A DNA stretch of 64,000 nucleotides from Gnetum montanum (Eukaryota; Streptophyta; Gnetopsida; Gnetales; Gnetaceae): assembly GCA_015680685.1 (NCBI GenBank), contig MNCI01021551.1, positions 217,885 to 281,884 on the forward strand. The letters are read 5' to 3'. Made by a program: the position numbers and the translations under genes. This document shows positions 35,559-46,889 of the stretch, in pieces. The notes below the pieces were generated by a model that searched no databases, had not been told where the DNA came from, and saw nothing but the letters and a program-made list of their open reading frames with translations. Positions within the stretch are counted from its first letter, which is position 1. Each line of letters begins with the position of its first letter.

Positions 35559-35675
35559 TGTATTTTTCTGTTTAAGAGCCTACCTAACTTACGTAATCAC
35601 ATCGAGGAGATCATGCCCATGATCTGGTTATTTTTTACCCTTCTCTTCTTCCATTCATCCCAGGAGATGGATCTC

Positions 35676-38480
35676 TTAGGGAGGAATGATTTCTAGTTGA
35701 GGACTATGTTTTCTTGGGCAGGGAGAAGATGGTCGTGTTTGCGTAACGTCATATTTTTCAAAGGAAGATGGGGCCAAGGGTGCCGAGGTGAGGAGTGTAG
35801 GCTTATGAAATCCCAGCATAAGGTGGTCCTTGGCTATGTTATCTATCATACACCCTTCTCTTTTAAGAGTAGATTGTGGTTGGGGCGTTGACCTAGAGAT
35901 TTTCCACTGTGTAGTAGGAGAAACTAACGACTTTGGCACCCTGATGATAAAGGGTGCCCTAGGTATGGGCCCAGGCTAGGCCGTGGCTTTACTGATAGTG
36001 GGTTGTGAAACAAAAGTCCGAGACAGGACTCGGAGGACAAAAGGTTTTCACTGAGCTACACCCATCGATGTTGATGGGCTTGTCATCTGAGGAGGGCAAG
36101 GAGGCACATGCAACATAAAGGGTTGCTTTGGTTGTTCCTAGCCATCGCCTTCTATACCAACTATGTTAATAGTGTACCCCGCGTTATTTGCATTTAATGG
36201 ATCTTGGTACACATGCATGGACTAGTTTTCTGGATGGAGTGGACTACTGCTATCTAGAATCAACTTACCTTGGTCGATCATGTGTTGAATGTCATCTTTC
36301 AATGCCCAACAGTAATCCGTGTCATGACCACACATTTGGTGGTAGTCACAAAAATGATCTAGCCTAAAGTTCTTGGGGACTGGTGACTCGTTAGGTAGGG
36401 CCAAGGAGGGGTTCTTAAGTAGCTCACAATGCCATCTTTGATGCTTCAGAGCCTCCTCAGACACTGTATTGTGTTGGATGTGGCCAGTTCCCAGTAGTTG
36501 CTTTAGAAGTTCTGAAGGATTTACAGGTAGAGCCATGTATTTTGAGTGATCTTTACGCTCAAAATTAGGCTTCAGCTATGGGGATGCCTCAGGGGTAGGT
36601 GTTGTTTCCTAATCGATGCTTTTTGAGCTAGTTGTGGCCTTAGCAGGCACCGTAGGTACTTTCTTGTTGTTATTTTTCTTTTTGGCCCCTTTGGCCATAG
36701 CTGCTACTATTTTTGTTGCATTTTTGCTCTTGTCTTTGCTCTTCTTGTGGGCATTTTTATAGACCACATACGTTGGGTCTTTGTTAGCCTCTACCGCATC
36801 GTGGATGCTCTTAGTCTGAGTGAAGGCTTGGCTGAGGGAGCGAGGAGTAAGGTAATATAGCTTAGACTTAATAAATTCATTAACTGCCCCCTTGCAAATT
36901 GCCAACAGATGGGCCTCTACGATGGGTTCGTGGATTTCATTCAAGGTGGTGTTCCACCACTGTATAAAATTTTGGACTGGCTCGAGTGGATCTTGTTTAA
37001 CTCCCATTAACTGGTCCAGCGTAACTTTTGGTTTCATATTGTATTTGAAATGAGTTACAAACTGAGTTAGCAGCTCTTCCAAGGTTGAGATGAAAGAGTG
37101 TGGTAGTACACGATACCAATCTAAAGCTTTACCTGTTAGGGACACAGCAAAGACACAGATGATGGTATGTGGTCATTGTTGTAGCAACAATGAATTTGAC
37201 CTGAAGGTGACTAGATGAGCACTAGGATCGCCTTCCCCATTGTATTTCTTAAAATGAGGAAGTGGCATCCCAGCAGGTAATGACAAGGTGGGTATTGCAT
37301 CAGATAGAAATCCATGACCTGTACTACGTCAGAACTGGCAACTGTGAGGCGTTTAACCTACTCGGTAAGAGTTTGGATAAGCTGGAAGGCTTGGTCCAAA
37401 CATGAGGACGAAGGGGTTGGTTGTGGAATAGTAGGGGGAGCCACGATGGATGGTGGGATAGGGGCAGCAGCATGACCTATGAGCGATGTAGTCTGAACTG
37501 TCCCCGTAGGTGGTACTACCTATCTCATCCACCACCCGGTAGGTGGTGCAGGCGGGGTGATAGCCATTGATTGTGCCATAGTAAACGCTGTTTGTGTAGC
37601 CATTGGCATAGGCCATGACCCTGTAGTTGAATTTACTACTTGCAGGACCTGGTGTTAATGGTGAGTGAGATGGGACATCTGCGTAGGCAGCGTAACAGGG
37701 GGTGATGTATTTGGAGCCCACCACATGGTAGTGGCAGGTCCTACCATTGATTGTGACAGTGTGGGAGCGAAAGCTAGGATATATGCAGGAGCTATGTGTA
37801 ATTGCAAAGTAGGCACTACATGCACATACAGTGACGTAGGCACAAGTATGCGATGAGATGGATTGGCTAACTATGACTATAGTGGAATGGTCTGTGAAGG
37901 GCCAACACTTGGGAAGGTAACCAGAGAGAAAAAATGCTGATGGGATGCATACGCCACACGGTCAGCGGTAGACAATGATAATGGTGTAGTGACCATAAAT
38001 AGTGGATTTACATGGGATGCTATGGAGAGAGGAGCCATGAAAAAGCTAGCGTGACTACCTCCCTCAGAGTCGAAATCTAGGTCCTCCTACCCATTGTGGG
38101 ACACTTCATCACGGAACATCTTATCTCATTATTCCACTGATGCCCTAGCCATTAATCTAGCATCATTGTTGCTGGTCCGTCAGTGGTATGAGAGCATTAG
38201 GTGAAGGAACGAATTCCTTCCTGTTATAGTAGATGAACTTGTATTCACGTTTTTCTTCGAGTTTCTGTGGGTACATGGGCAAGTTTGCCACAAGCTTAGC
38301 ACAGAGGAAGTTGTAGTATTCTGTGCACTAAGCGTGTCCCTCAGGCTCTTTATTTTGAATCCTGAGGGACCAGCGTGACTGCACTGGGCTAGATAGTGAC
38401 TCGACAATAGCAGGCATAGCCTGCATCATCCAGGGGTTTTCGAGGCTGGCGATGGCAATGACAATGGTTGGTACAACCAT
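35676..38480 (-). pseudogene. gag: Gag of T2 (Tat type)
   Basis: The start at 38480 gives MVVPTIVIAIASLEN, then RWSLRIQNKEPEG and YNRKEFVPSP, with a stop near 38330. A Pro/Thr-rich middle (37850-37350) is frameshifted. The capsid domain is open at 37145-36609 (LTGKALDWYRVLPHSF, VKQDPLEPVQNFIQWW). The 36536-36222 frame carries the zinc motif FCDYHQMCGHDTDYCWALKD with all Cys and His in place. Then comes a Pro-rich linker with QPFMLHVPP-like repeats to about 35676. Gag builds the particle; here it is split by at least four breaks. Confidence 0.8.
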
Positions 38481-38703
38481 TCTCTACATAGCTAGAAAGT
38501 AATGATAATAGGGTTGAAGATCATAAAGGCAAAGGTAGATTAAAGGCAAATGTGGGCTTTCTATCCTACTGGATTCCAAAGGAATCGTCAGAGCGATCGA
38601 TCTGTACCACACAATCACGTAGACAACCATGGAGGTATTACATTTACGTCAGTATATAATGGGTACAGATAGCTTATAGGACTATCCATGAAACGCAAAC
38701 CTT

Positions 38704-38729
38704 AGGTTCAAGCCCTCCTTCTAGCACCA
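38704..38729 (-). other. Primer binding site of T2, tRNA-Asn
   Basis: The plus strand AGGTTCAAGCCCTCCTTCTAGCACCA (given here as positions; key part CCTCCTTCTAGCACCA) equals the T-arm and acceptor end of plant tRNA-Asn with one difference at the discriminator base (A for G). It extends beyond the usual 18 bases into the T-arm. Six bases separate it from the LTR. Confidence 0.75.
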
Positions 38730-38735
38730 GAAAAT

Positions 38736-39941
38736 TGTAACAATGGAAAACGCTGGTTGCTAGAAATAGCGAGGGGATTTCTGTGTACACAGTTTTAACC
38801 CCGGATCTGCACAAGGGCCATGCTGGAGAAAACAAATCGAAGGTGCCCTAAATGATCTTGTCGATCAGACAGGGACTTACTTAGTCAATAAATTTTTCAA
38901 TGATCATATAATGAGGCGATGATTCGATATGAAAATATATTATTGATTTATGAGAAGACAAGATCTATTCCAAGATCGAATCTTGAAAGAAATGGAGGTG
39001 ATGAAAATTATGTAAAATGATTGTCGAATTCAATGTAAATAGGGTGCAATGAATTAAATTTGGAACATGCATGATCCCAAGATCTGTGATCTACCTTATA
39101 AATAAATATGATGAATACAACAGGATATACAAGCAGACTCCGGTTTGGACAAAGTATCCGCCACCAAAAAGAAGCTATTTAGACATTGAAAAAACAAAGG
39201 TTGATCTACCTTGTTTACTAGCCAAGTCTAGGTGCAAGGGAGTCAGGCTCAAAGCAAAGTGTTTGCTAACTTGGAATCTCTGGTCAAAAGCTTCTCTTTG
39301 TCACTATCAATGCTCTTCTATAATGAACTCTTTCTCATCGTCTCGCCAATCTTTGCCAAAAAAAATTGTCAGAATTGCCAACCCTTTTAGCATTGTCCGT
39401 AGGGATATTTATAAGATTAGGGTTAGGAGAAAAGCATGGTTTAGATGACGTGTGTCCTAGGCCCACAAAATTTCATTAACCTAATGTGTTATAGCTGAAG
39501 CTTGTAGCGCTACGTTGTGTTATGCTCTGAAGCGTAGTATAGCATAACCACCCCTTTAAGAAGACCGTTCATTTGACATTGGGTAGTGTATCATGGCGTA
39601 ATGACTGCTACTACCTGAATTTCTTTATCTTTGTTGCTGCGGCTAAGTCAACTGTGCTACTTGCGTTACACTACCTTATGTTGCATAGCGTAACGCGGCG
39701 TAGTATGGAAAAAGTTAAGATTTTTGAACATGGCTAACTTGTGAGATTGAAGTGTTGTTGCTCCACATCCCTTCTTCTATTCTATTCTCCTAGAGTCTAC
39801 TAATTTGAGCTATGTAGCATAAAGTAGCAGGTCCTTAGCCGAAAAAAGAAAACTTGCTAAGATGTGCCACTTGTGAAAATCCTTGCCTAAACTTTGAGAC
39901 TTTGCTGAATCATCGAGGTCTCAAAATTTCATGGTGTTTCA
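38736..39941 (-). repeat. 5' LTR of T2
   Basis: 1206 bp, from TGTAACAATGG to GGTGTTTCA, followed by the target duplication GTGAG (39942-39946). A TATA box reads CTTATAAATAT on the minus strand (39427-39417). Confidence 0.9.
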
Positions 39942-40248
39942 GTGAGGCTCTGATCCACATGTTGATGGTGATTCTGGTCAACAAATACATGCTAGAAGAA
40001 AAGAAAGCGATGCACTTGGTCATGCTTCCCTCTGCACCTGCAAAGCCAGAACCATCTCAACTAACATTCAGTGACGGTTCCATTAGGGAAGATCCTGAAA
40101 GGGGTCAGATGATCATAACACCTATATTCATCATAATTCAAGTCGGCCAACATCAGATCCAAAGGATACATGTTGATGATGGGGCCACCACGAATTTCAT
40201 CAACTTCCCTATTGTGGAAAAATTGGGCTTGGTCAACCAGATCAAACC
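39942..40248 (+). pseudogene. Middle part of T1 second protease
   Basis: T1 resumes after T2 with EALIHMLMVILV, then the conserved ...KPEPSQLTFSDGS, FIIIQVGQHQIQRIHVDDGA (D-D-G-A active site) and EKLGLVNQIK. It stops at AAACC, where T3 inserted. The partner AAACC (58329-58333) continues the same protein as KPTTTSCLRSFN. Confidence 0.85.
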
Positions 40249-41505
40249 TGTACCATCCGAAATCGTCAGTCTCCAGCTGGAAGGAAACAGAGATCGAGGG
40301 ATCACAGGACATGCACAGAAGATCCTACCTTTGCCTGAGGGTGAGCTGGAATGAATGAAGGCATAGTACCTTGGGTGGTCTGCATGCAGATTAGACAAGG
40401 ATTTCCCCGAACGTACACCAAAGTGCAATACGCTGGGTTATACGTAAACGGCGTAACAGGCGTAAAACTGGGCGTAAACAACGTAACTAATGTGAACGGA
40501 GCATAAACGTAAAAGAGTGTAAATAGAATACATGCAACGATTAATGCAGATTGTAGCAGATTATAGGAAGAAAATGTAACAATGGCATTTCAAAATGAGA
40601 GTACAAATGCATCGGTATAACGTAGTTGTGGATTGACATAAGGCAGAAGAAAAGCCCCGGTGGATGCAGGGATGACTGCGGGCTGGTTCGCACTATAGGC
40701 ACAACGTAGAAGCTATATGCTCAGCATACAGGGTTGTCTAGTGTATATAGTTTTCTGCTCTGGTTCTCAGCGTCTCTGCTCTCTGGTTTGCTCTAAAATT
40801 TTTGCCAATTGCCCGGTTCTCATAACAATTCGGGCTTTTATATAGGTTTTGACGTTAGACTCGGGTTGGGGGACACATGGCATGTTGACCGGGTGCAAAA
40901 GCGTAAAATTTACAAGTGTATAATATGTTACATTTGCTGGGCATATACACTGTATCAGGCGAGCATAGACTCTGGGCATATACGCTGGATGTGTTGGGTG
41001 TATACGCTGGGCATATACACTATGGATCCTGGGTGTATACGTCGGGGTGTATACGTAGATGATTGCTGCCTTGTACCAAGTCTTGTTCTGCAGTGTTGCT
41101 TCGATGCCGTCTTTGAGGATTTCATGCATCAGTCGTACACGCTGGACATACTTGTGGGGAGTGTATGCTGGTCGTGCACGCTGGACGTATACGCTAGATG
41201 TATACGCTATGAACTTTGGGCTTATACGCTGGGCATATACGCTGAGAATGTCGGGTGTATATGCAGGGCGTATACGCTGCGGATGTCAGGTGTATAGGCT
41301 GGGCATATATGTTGGAAATGTCAGGTGTATACGCTGGGAATGTAGACTTGGGCGTATACGCTGAGAATGCATACTTAATGAAAATTAAGCATATGATCTC
41401 TGAAGTTGCTATGTTTGGTACTAGATGTAGTCGTGGTCGTTTGTGAGTCCCAGAGACCTGCTTCTTGTTGGAAAATTACTAAGCATAAAATTTTGTGGTG
41501 TTTCA
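40249..41505 (-). repeat. 3' LTR of T3
   Basis: 1257 bp, homologous throughout to 57070-58328. On the minus strand a TATA box (TATATAAAA) lies at 40844-40836, and U3 holds about fifteen GCGTATACGC-like palindromes (40930-41365). Confidence 0.95.
40930..41365 (-). repeat. GCGTATACGC array in U3 of the T3 3' LTR
   Basis: Many copies of TGGGCATATACGCTG, TGGGCGTATACGCTG and variants occur in loose succession. The unit core GCGTATACGC is a perfect palindrome. The same array is in the other LTR (57740-58190). The long open stretches seen here on both strands are caused by the repeat. Confidence 0.85.
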
Positions 41506-41576
41506 TTGGCCCCTCTTTGTTGACGCTTGGAGGAATCGACCCGAGAAGCGTCGACAAAGAAGTACAAAACACCACA
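41494..41576 (-). other. Long hairpin spanning the T3 3' LTR end and purine tract
   Basis: Outer arms TGTGGTGTTT (41494-41503, inside the LTR) and AAACACCACA (41567-41576) are perfect complements. Inner arms CTTTGTTGACGCTT (41515-41528) and AAGCGTCGACAAAG (41546-41559) pair over 14 bases with one G-T. The polypurine tract (minus ACAAAGAGGGGCC, 41508-41520) lies partly in the inner arm. The same architecture, weaker, exists in T2 at 24280-24356. Confidence 0.75.
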
Positions 41577-41580
41577 AGCA

Positions 41581-42589
41581 ACTCGATAGAGACTTTATCC
41601 TTTGCCACCTGACTAGACGTCATCGCACCATGTTCTGTAGTACATAGGATTGGGAAAGGGAAAATCTGTAGCTAGTAGGAAAATGGAGATTGTGGGGACT
41701 GGTAACTTGACCAAGGGATTGTGCTTGGTAAAGGGGATGCTCTGGTGTGTGTCATGCCAATCCTTATCAATAGCCATTATTTAGCAGACTCAGAAGGCAT
41801 GCGATGTACGTCCTTTGGCTGAACAAGACTTCTTGGTTGGTGTCCAAGAGGATTTGTTGGCGAGACCAAATCCACATGAGGCCATGTTGCATTCTTTGGA
41901 GGAACAGGGCCCTTGTTTGGTGTTTAGGAGGAGCTTGTTGGCAGAGAGCCAAAGCTATGCAACGATATGTTCTTGATTGTTTTGGACATGAGTACCTGGC
42001 TCCAAGACAACTGCCTTCTCGCCTGGGGTTTATATGGGAAGTGCCAAGGGTCTTGATTGCTCTTTTTTTTTCTAGGGAAGAAGAAGAAGAAGAAAATTTG
42101 TTTTGATCGTCTACTCATGCTCAAGTGCTACATTGTGTGTTGCAACTGCTTTAAAGGTGTTACAGTGCACAACGGTATGCTCGAAGTTTTGAGTGTACCA
42201 GGTGTATCAGACGTGGGGCTAAGTAGAGTGCATCAGTGAGTAGATAGGGGATGTACTGGGCAATGGGGATGTACTAGTGAATGGCTTGATTTAGTCTTGC
42301 CACATGGGCTGTGAACATTGCCTCATCTTGCTGCTTATGATGAAATGCATTCTTGTACGAATACCTTTGAGCATCATCCTGCAAACACAACTCCAAGGAG
42401 ACAAGAAAATCATGAGTGAATAAGCGAGCTTAGAATTAAATAGCAACTGATGAAACAAAGGTATTGGAAGAGATTTTAGTCATTGTATATAAATGGCAGC
42501 AATGTTGGTAAGATCGTCTGATGGCAGGAGATGTAGTGATTCTGATGAATGAATGTGGCCTTAGATTGAGGAACCAGAGATGAACTTGC
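41581..42589. other. T3 sequence between 3' LTR and hairpin block, no gene
   Basis: No conserved domain is seen. A purine-rich run (GAAGAAGAAGAAGAA) lies at 42078-42092. A 100-codon plus-strand frame (41804-42106) has no counterpart in T2 at the same place and is not called as a gene. Confidence 0.5.
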
Positions 42590-42890
42590 CAGTTTATAGT
42601 CTTAGCGGACCATCATGGGTTAGTTTTATGTCATAACCCATTGGACACTACCCGTTTAGCATCATGGCAGATGGTACGTTGCCAGTTTCTGATCTTAGCG
42701 GACTCTGGTGAATGCAACGATGGCAGTTTATTGTCATGCCAGACGGGTGCTAGTTTATCATCATTGCAAACACTGTGTGGTATCAGTTTACCGTCGTGAT
42801 CCCAGGACGAGCTGTGGTATCAGTTTTAAGTCATAATCTAGGATTGTTCTGTGGTATTAGTTTATAGTCGTGATCCCAGGACTCGCATGT
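42590..42890 (-). repeat. Hairpin-motif block downstream of T3 integrase
   Basis: About nine units of the type CAGTTTATAGTCTTAGCGGAC, CAGTTTATTGTCATGCCAGAC and CAGTTTACCGTCGTGATCCC (with GGAC closing) occur. Arms are mainly GTC/GAC with loops of 6-10 bases. The position matches 25470-25890 of T2. Confidence 0.75.
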
Positions 42891-42904
42891 ACCTGAGCTT
42901 GTTT

Positions 42905-44248
42905 TCAAGTGTAGAACAATTTTAAAAACAAGTGATTGGTTGGATTGGCAAGCTCATTCCCTTCCATATCAGCTAGCTTAAATGCTCCATTGTCAAATGC
43001 TTTAGTGACCAAGTAAGGCCCTTCCCAGTTGGCTGAGAATTTGTCCGGGTGTTCCCGAATGGCCTTAAGTATAAGGTCACCTTCTTTGATAGGGTGCTTA
43101 TGGATGTCGTGCGAATGTCACTGCCATTGTTGTTTTTGGTATCATTTTATCTGATCGAGTGCACGTATGCGTTCTTCCTCTACCGAGTTCAGGTCAATGA
43201 TGCGCAGATCATTATTTTTTCCTTCGTCAAGGAGTCCGAAAAGTGTGGTCTTTAAAGATGATACCTGTAATTCCAGAGGTAAGATAGCTTTTGAACTATA
43301 AACAAGACTATATGGCATTTTATCTGTTGAAGTCCGATGTGTAGTACAATATGCCAACAATGTGAATACCAATTGTTCGTGCCATCTTCGCTTGCTTTGG
43401 GTAAGCATCCTTTTGAGTATTGTAATGATTCTTTTGTTGGTGGCCTCTGCTTGCCCATTGCTCTGAGGATAGTATGGGGATGAAAACAAGTGTTTGATCC
43501 CTAGACTTTCATAAAAGGTTTTGGTCTCGACACTGCTAAATTGTGGCCCGTTGTCAGTGATGACTGTCATTGGAATGCCAAAACGAGTTACAATGTTTTT
43601 GAGAATGAAATTGCACATGTGTTTAGATGTAGTTTTTCGAAGGGGAGAAGCTTCTACCCACTTTGTGAAATATTCTGTTGCGGTTATGATGAAACTATGC
43701 CCTGCAAAAGATGAGGGTGTTATTGGGCCAATAAGGTCCAATCCCCACTTTTGAAAGGGCCATGTGATTTTCACTGTGTGCAACTCATTTGGTGGGACAT
43801 GGATTAGATTACTGTGTCTTTGGTAGGTACTACATGTTTTAGTCTTAGAGAGATAGTCGTACTCCATATGTGGCCAATAGTAGCCTAAGCGTCTTATTTT
43901 TGTTGCCATGGCTTTTGGCGCTATGTCTCCTCCGCATACTACATCGTGTACTTGCTCAATGATGGTTTGGGCATCAGCACTACCAATGCATGTTAGCAAT
44001 ATGCCTTCATAAGATCGGCGGCACAAGGTGTCCCCTACTAGTGTGTATTGCCTAGAATGTTTTCGTACCACATCTTTTTGTGCATTCGTCAAGTATTGTA
44101 GTGTTTCACCACGTAGAAGGTACTCTTTTATGTTATCATACCATTCTATCGCGTGTGTTGTACTAACGGACGTTGTTGGCAATGTATCAAAGGTATCAAT
44201 TATTGGTTCGGTACAACTGGTTACGGAGCTTGGCAACGTATGGAACAT
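42905..44248 (-). pseudogene. Integrase of T3
   Basis: A 368-codon open frame (44248-43142) begins in the RNase H tail and covers zinc finger and core; the C-terminal domain continues in another frame to about 42905 (KEGDLILKAIREHPDKF, NWEGPYLV). The DD(35)E triad is intact: Asp171 (WGLDLIGP), Asp232 (ITDNGPQF), Glu268 (YYPQSNGQAEA). The zinc finger is damaged: VHDVVCGGD has Asp for the second His (residue 108) and TCSTYQ has Tyr for the second Cys (residue 142). T2 keeps both. Integrase joins cDNA to host DNA; the finger normally supports multimerisation and DNA binding. Confidence 0.85.
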
Positions 44249-44863
44249 GTCAGGCGATCTGTTTAATGCTAATGTGGCTAGTGCATCTGCAATGGTATTA
44301 TCATTTCAAGAGATGTGTTGCACATCGACGTTTTCGAATCGTTTGATTAGATGTTTGGCCAAGTCACAATATGGTTGTAAGTGTTGTGCTTTCCATGTAT
44401 AAATGTCTATGACTTGGTTTAAGAGTAGTTGTGAGTCTCCTCTGACCACTAGCCATGTGATATCTGAAGCCAGTGCTGCCGCAAGACCTCTAAGGAGACC
44501 TTCGTATTTTGCTATGTTGTTGGTACAGTGAAAGTTGAAACGATAGGCAAAGGATCTGATCTCCCCGGAGGGGTAGGTGATGACAGCGGTAGCACTTCCC
44601 CCTCAAGAGGTGGATGCTCCATCAAAGTTTAGAATGGTGTCGTATTCATTGGGCACTATGTCTATTGCGCTTATATTCTCATCTGGGAATTCTGGCTCTA
44701 TTGTCGCTTGATCATGTGTTGGTGACGCTGCCATTTGATTTGCTATGGCTTGACCCTTAACTGATGATTGTGCTATGTAATGTAGGTCAAACTCAGCTAT
44801 CATGGCTTTCCAATGTGCTATCCAACTTGTCTTGTAAATGTTTCCTGTGATGGCTCTGAGCAC
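44249..44863 (-). pseudogene. Archaeal-type RNase H of T3
   Basis: All four acidic positions can be read: LNFDGAS, AKYEGLL, VVRGDSQLL and NDNTIADAL. Single in-frame stops follow FDGASTS and precede NDNT. The upstream linker IAHWKAMIAEFDLHYIAQ comes from the end of the first RNase H and connection. Neighbouring integrase follows without a gap, as in Tat pol. Confidence 0.8.
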
Positions 44864-46446
44864 ATTATCCTTGCAGATTATGCTAACTTGGTTGTGGAAG
44901 AGGTAATGTCACCATTTCTTTAGAGAAAAGACTAAGGCTAAACATGACCTCTCCACATCATTGTATTTCTTCTCATGGCCTACTAATGCATGGCTCAAGT
45001 AGTAGACAGGGACTTGGGTTCCATTATCTTGTTTCTGGCAAAGCATGAACACGATGGATGAATCTGAAGTTGCAAGGTAGATGTAAAATGGTTTATCGTT
45101 CTAAGGTGGATAGACTGTGGGTAGTCGGGTCTGTGCCGCTTTAATATTAGCAAATGCTTCCTGGCATTGTGGAGTCCATTCAAAATGGAAATTTTTGCGC
45201 AACAAGTGATTCATAGGTTTTAATTTATTTGTTAGTTTTTCTATGAACCTTCTGATGAATTGTAATCTACCTTGTAGGCCTCAAAGTTCAATAAGGTTGC
45301 CAGGTGGTTTTAGGTTTGTTATGGTCTTAACCTTATCGGGTTCTACTCATATCCCTACTTCTAAGGCTATGAACCCAAGAATTTTGCATGTTTTAACTTC
45401 AAAGATACATTTCTTTGGATTAAGTCTCAACTCTTATTTTAAATAATGTTTTAACACCAAGTCAAGGTCTTGTACATGTTGTTGTGATGTTTTGGATTTT
45501 ACCACGATGTCGTCTACGTAATCATTGTGTGTAATATGTAATCGCTAAAGATGAATGTCATCGCCCTTTGATACGTGGCCCCAACGTTTTTGAGACCGAA
45601 TGGCATCATTGTATAGCAGAAGGTTCCCCATGGTGTCATAAAGGTAGTTCGGAGCTGATGCTCCAAGTTAATACGTATCTGGTTGTATCCCTAGAAGCCA
45701 TCCATGAAAGATAATAAGGCATGCCCAGTGGTCGAGTTGACAAGTTGATCGATGCTGGGTAGGGGAAAATCATCTTTTATGGTTGCGACGTTGAGATCCC
45801 GGAAGTCAATGTATAAGCGAATGCTTCCGTTCTTCTTCGGGACAATGACCATGTTGAATACCCATTCGGCGTAATCGACAGCTCAAATGAAACCAGCCTG
45901 ATAAAGTTTGGTGATCTCATTGCGAAATGCCAATGCCACCTCAAGTTTAACCTTTTGTGCCTTTTGTTTTACGGGTCTCAATTTTGGATCAAGGATGATG
46001 TTGTGCTAGACAATTTGGGGATCCAATCTAGGCATGTCCATGTATGACCAAGCAAATGCCTTTATGTTGTCCCTAAGCACATTTTCTAGGTCTTTGGCCA
46101 ATTGAGGTTGTAGTAATATACTTAGTTTTAAAATCTTCGTCTCATTGTTAGACATGATGATGGGGGTCTCGATCAATGGGTCTTCAGTGATATTCTCAGC
46201 TTCTATGTCAAGGGACTTTGTCATACCTTGGTAGTTATCTAGCGTTTGTTGTGCCGAGGCTATGACTTCATTGTTTGTTGATAGACTTAGGTCGATGAGA
46301 TTTATGTCAGTGTCCCTTGCAATTTCTCCATATGGTCCATCAATGATTAATGGTGCGGTTAAATGCTGGCAATCCATCAAGCTTGCTCCTACCAATAAAC
46401 ATAGAGCGGAATGAGGCAATGGGTATCGTTCTATATTCTTTGGCAA
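44864..46446 (-). pseudogene. Reverse transcriptase and Ty3-type RNase H of T3
   Basis: The first frame (46446-46006) gives the pol N-terminus ending AFAWSYMDMPRLDPQIV. RT core motifs follow at about 46005-45560: RLYIDFRDLNVATIKDDFPL, SFMDGF*GYNQI with one stop, and TMMPFGLKNVGATYQRAM. The catalytic NDYVDDIVVKS lies near 45525-45495, just after a frameshift that breaks SDYILHT. RNase H (45110-44864) shows KPFYIYLATSD, YYLSHALVGHEKKY and ERSCLALVFSLKKW with frame changes. Confidence 0.85.
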
Positions 46447-46479
46447 CTTAAAGTGTGTGTACGTGCATAATGGTGGTTT

Positions 46480-46650
46480 ATCGTCACACCGGGACGCATG
46501 GCAGTTTTAGGGCCTTACCGGGCCATGTGTGGTAGTTTAGGGCCTTACCGGGCCACAACAGCAGTTTAAGGTCGTACTGGGCCGTAACGGCAATTTAAGG
46601 CTGTACTGGGCCGTAACGGTAATTTAAGGCCGTACCGGGCCGAAACGTCA
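46480..46650 (-). repeat. Hairpin-motif block between T3 RT and antisense gene
   Basis: Five units occur: AGTTTTAGGGCCTTACCGGG, AGTTTAAGGTCGTACTGGGC, AATTTAAGGCCGTACCGGGC and similar, spaced about 30-38 bases apart, with GGCC/GGGCC arms. It separates the start of RT from the promoter of the antisense gene. Confidence 0.8.
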
Positions 46651-46850
46651 TTTGCGCTAGAATGTTCGGCGTAAACGCATGAAATGGGGTTCGCAGGGGA
46701 ATGGGATGTAGTAAATTTTGTTTTATATTAAATACAAAAAAAAATCTATTATTTATGAGCAAATTTTAGTTAAAAACAAGCAAAAAATAGGCCAAGATGA
46801 CAAACCGCGATGCGGTGGCGTCAGGAGCAGCGACAATGACGGCGGAGCGC

Positions 46851-46859
46851 TATATAAAT
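46851..46859 (+). promoter_or_regulatory. TATA box of the T3 antisense gene
   Basis: TATATAAAT in the context GGCGGAGCGCTATATAAATGGGG is a strong plant TATA box, directed away from RT into the antisense gene. The GCGTA-rich 5' leader begins about 30 bases downstream. Confidence 0.7.
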
Positions 46860-46889
46860 GGGGGGTGTCATTTGTTGTTACTCTGAATC

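Larger units (their letters stand above)
23049..39941 (-). mobile_element. T2: full-length Tat-lineage Ty3/gypsy element, minus strand
   Basis: This 16.9-kb element has two LTRs (23049-24289 and 38736-39941) that start TGTAAC and end TTTCA on the plus strand, flanked by the perfect 5-base duplication GTGAG. Sense order is LTR, tRNA-Asn primer site, gag, protease, antisense gene, RT, RNase H, archaeal RNase H, integrase, purine tract, LTR. It lies inside the T1 protease. All sense genes contain stops or frameshifts. Confidence 0.95.

Noticed and set aside
38704-38729. Possible partial tRNA gene (tRNA-Asn 3' half)
   Set aside because: Only the T-arm and acceptor end are present and it abuts an LTR; it is a primer binding site.
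40809-41446. Frames of 60-162 codons on both strands in the T3 LTR, repeated at 57528-58269
   Set aside because: LTR sequence with GCGTATACGC arrays; repeat-generated frames, in both LTR copies.
41804-42106. A 100-codon plus-strand frame in T3 between LTR and integrase
   Set aside because: No similarity to T2 at the same place and no domain; contains a GAAGAA run.
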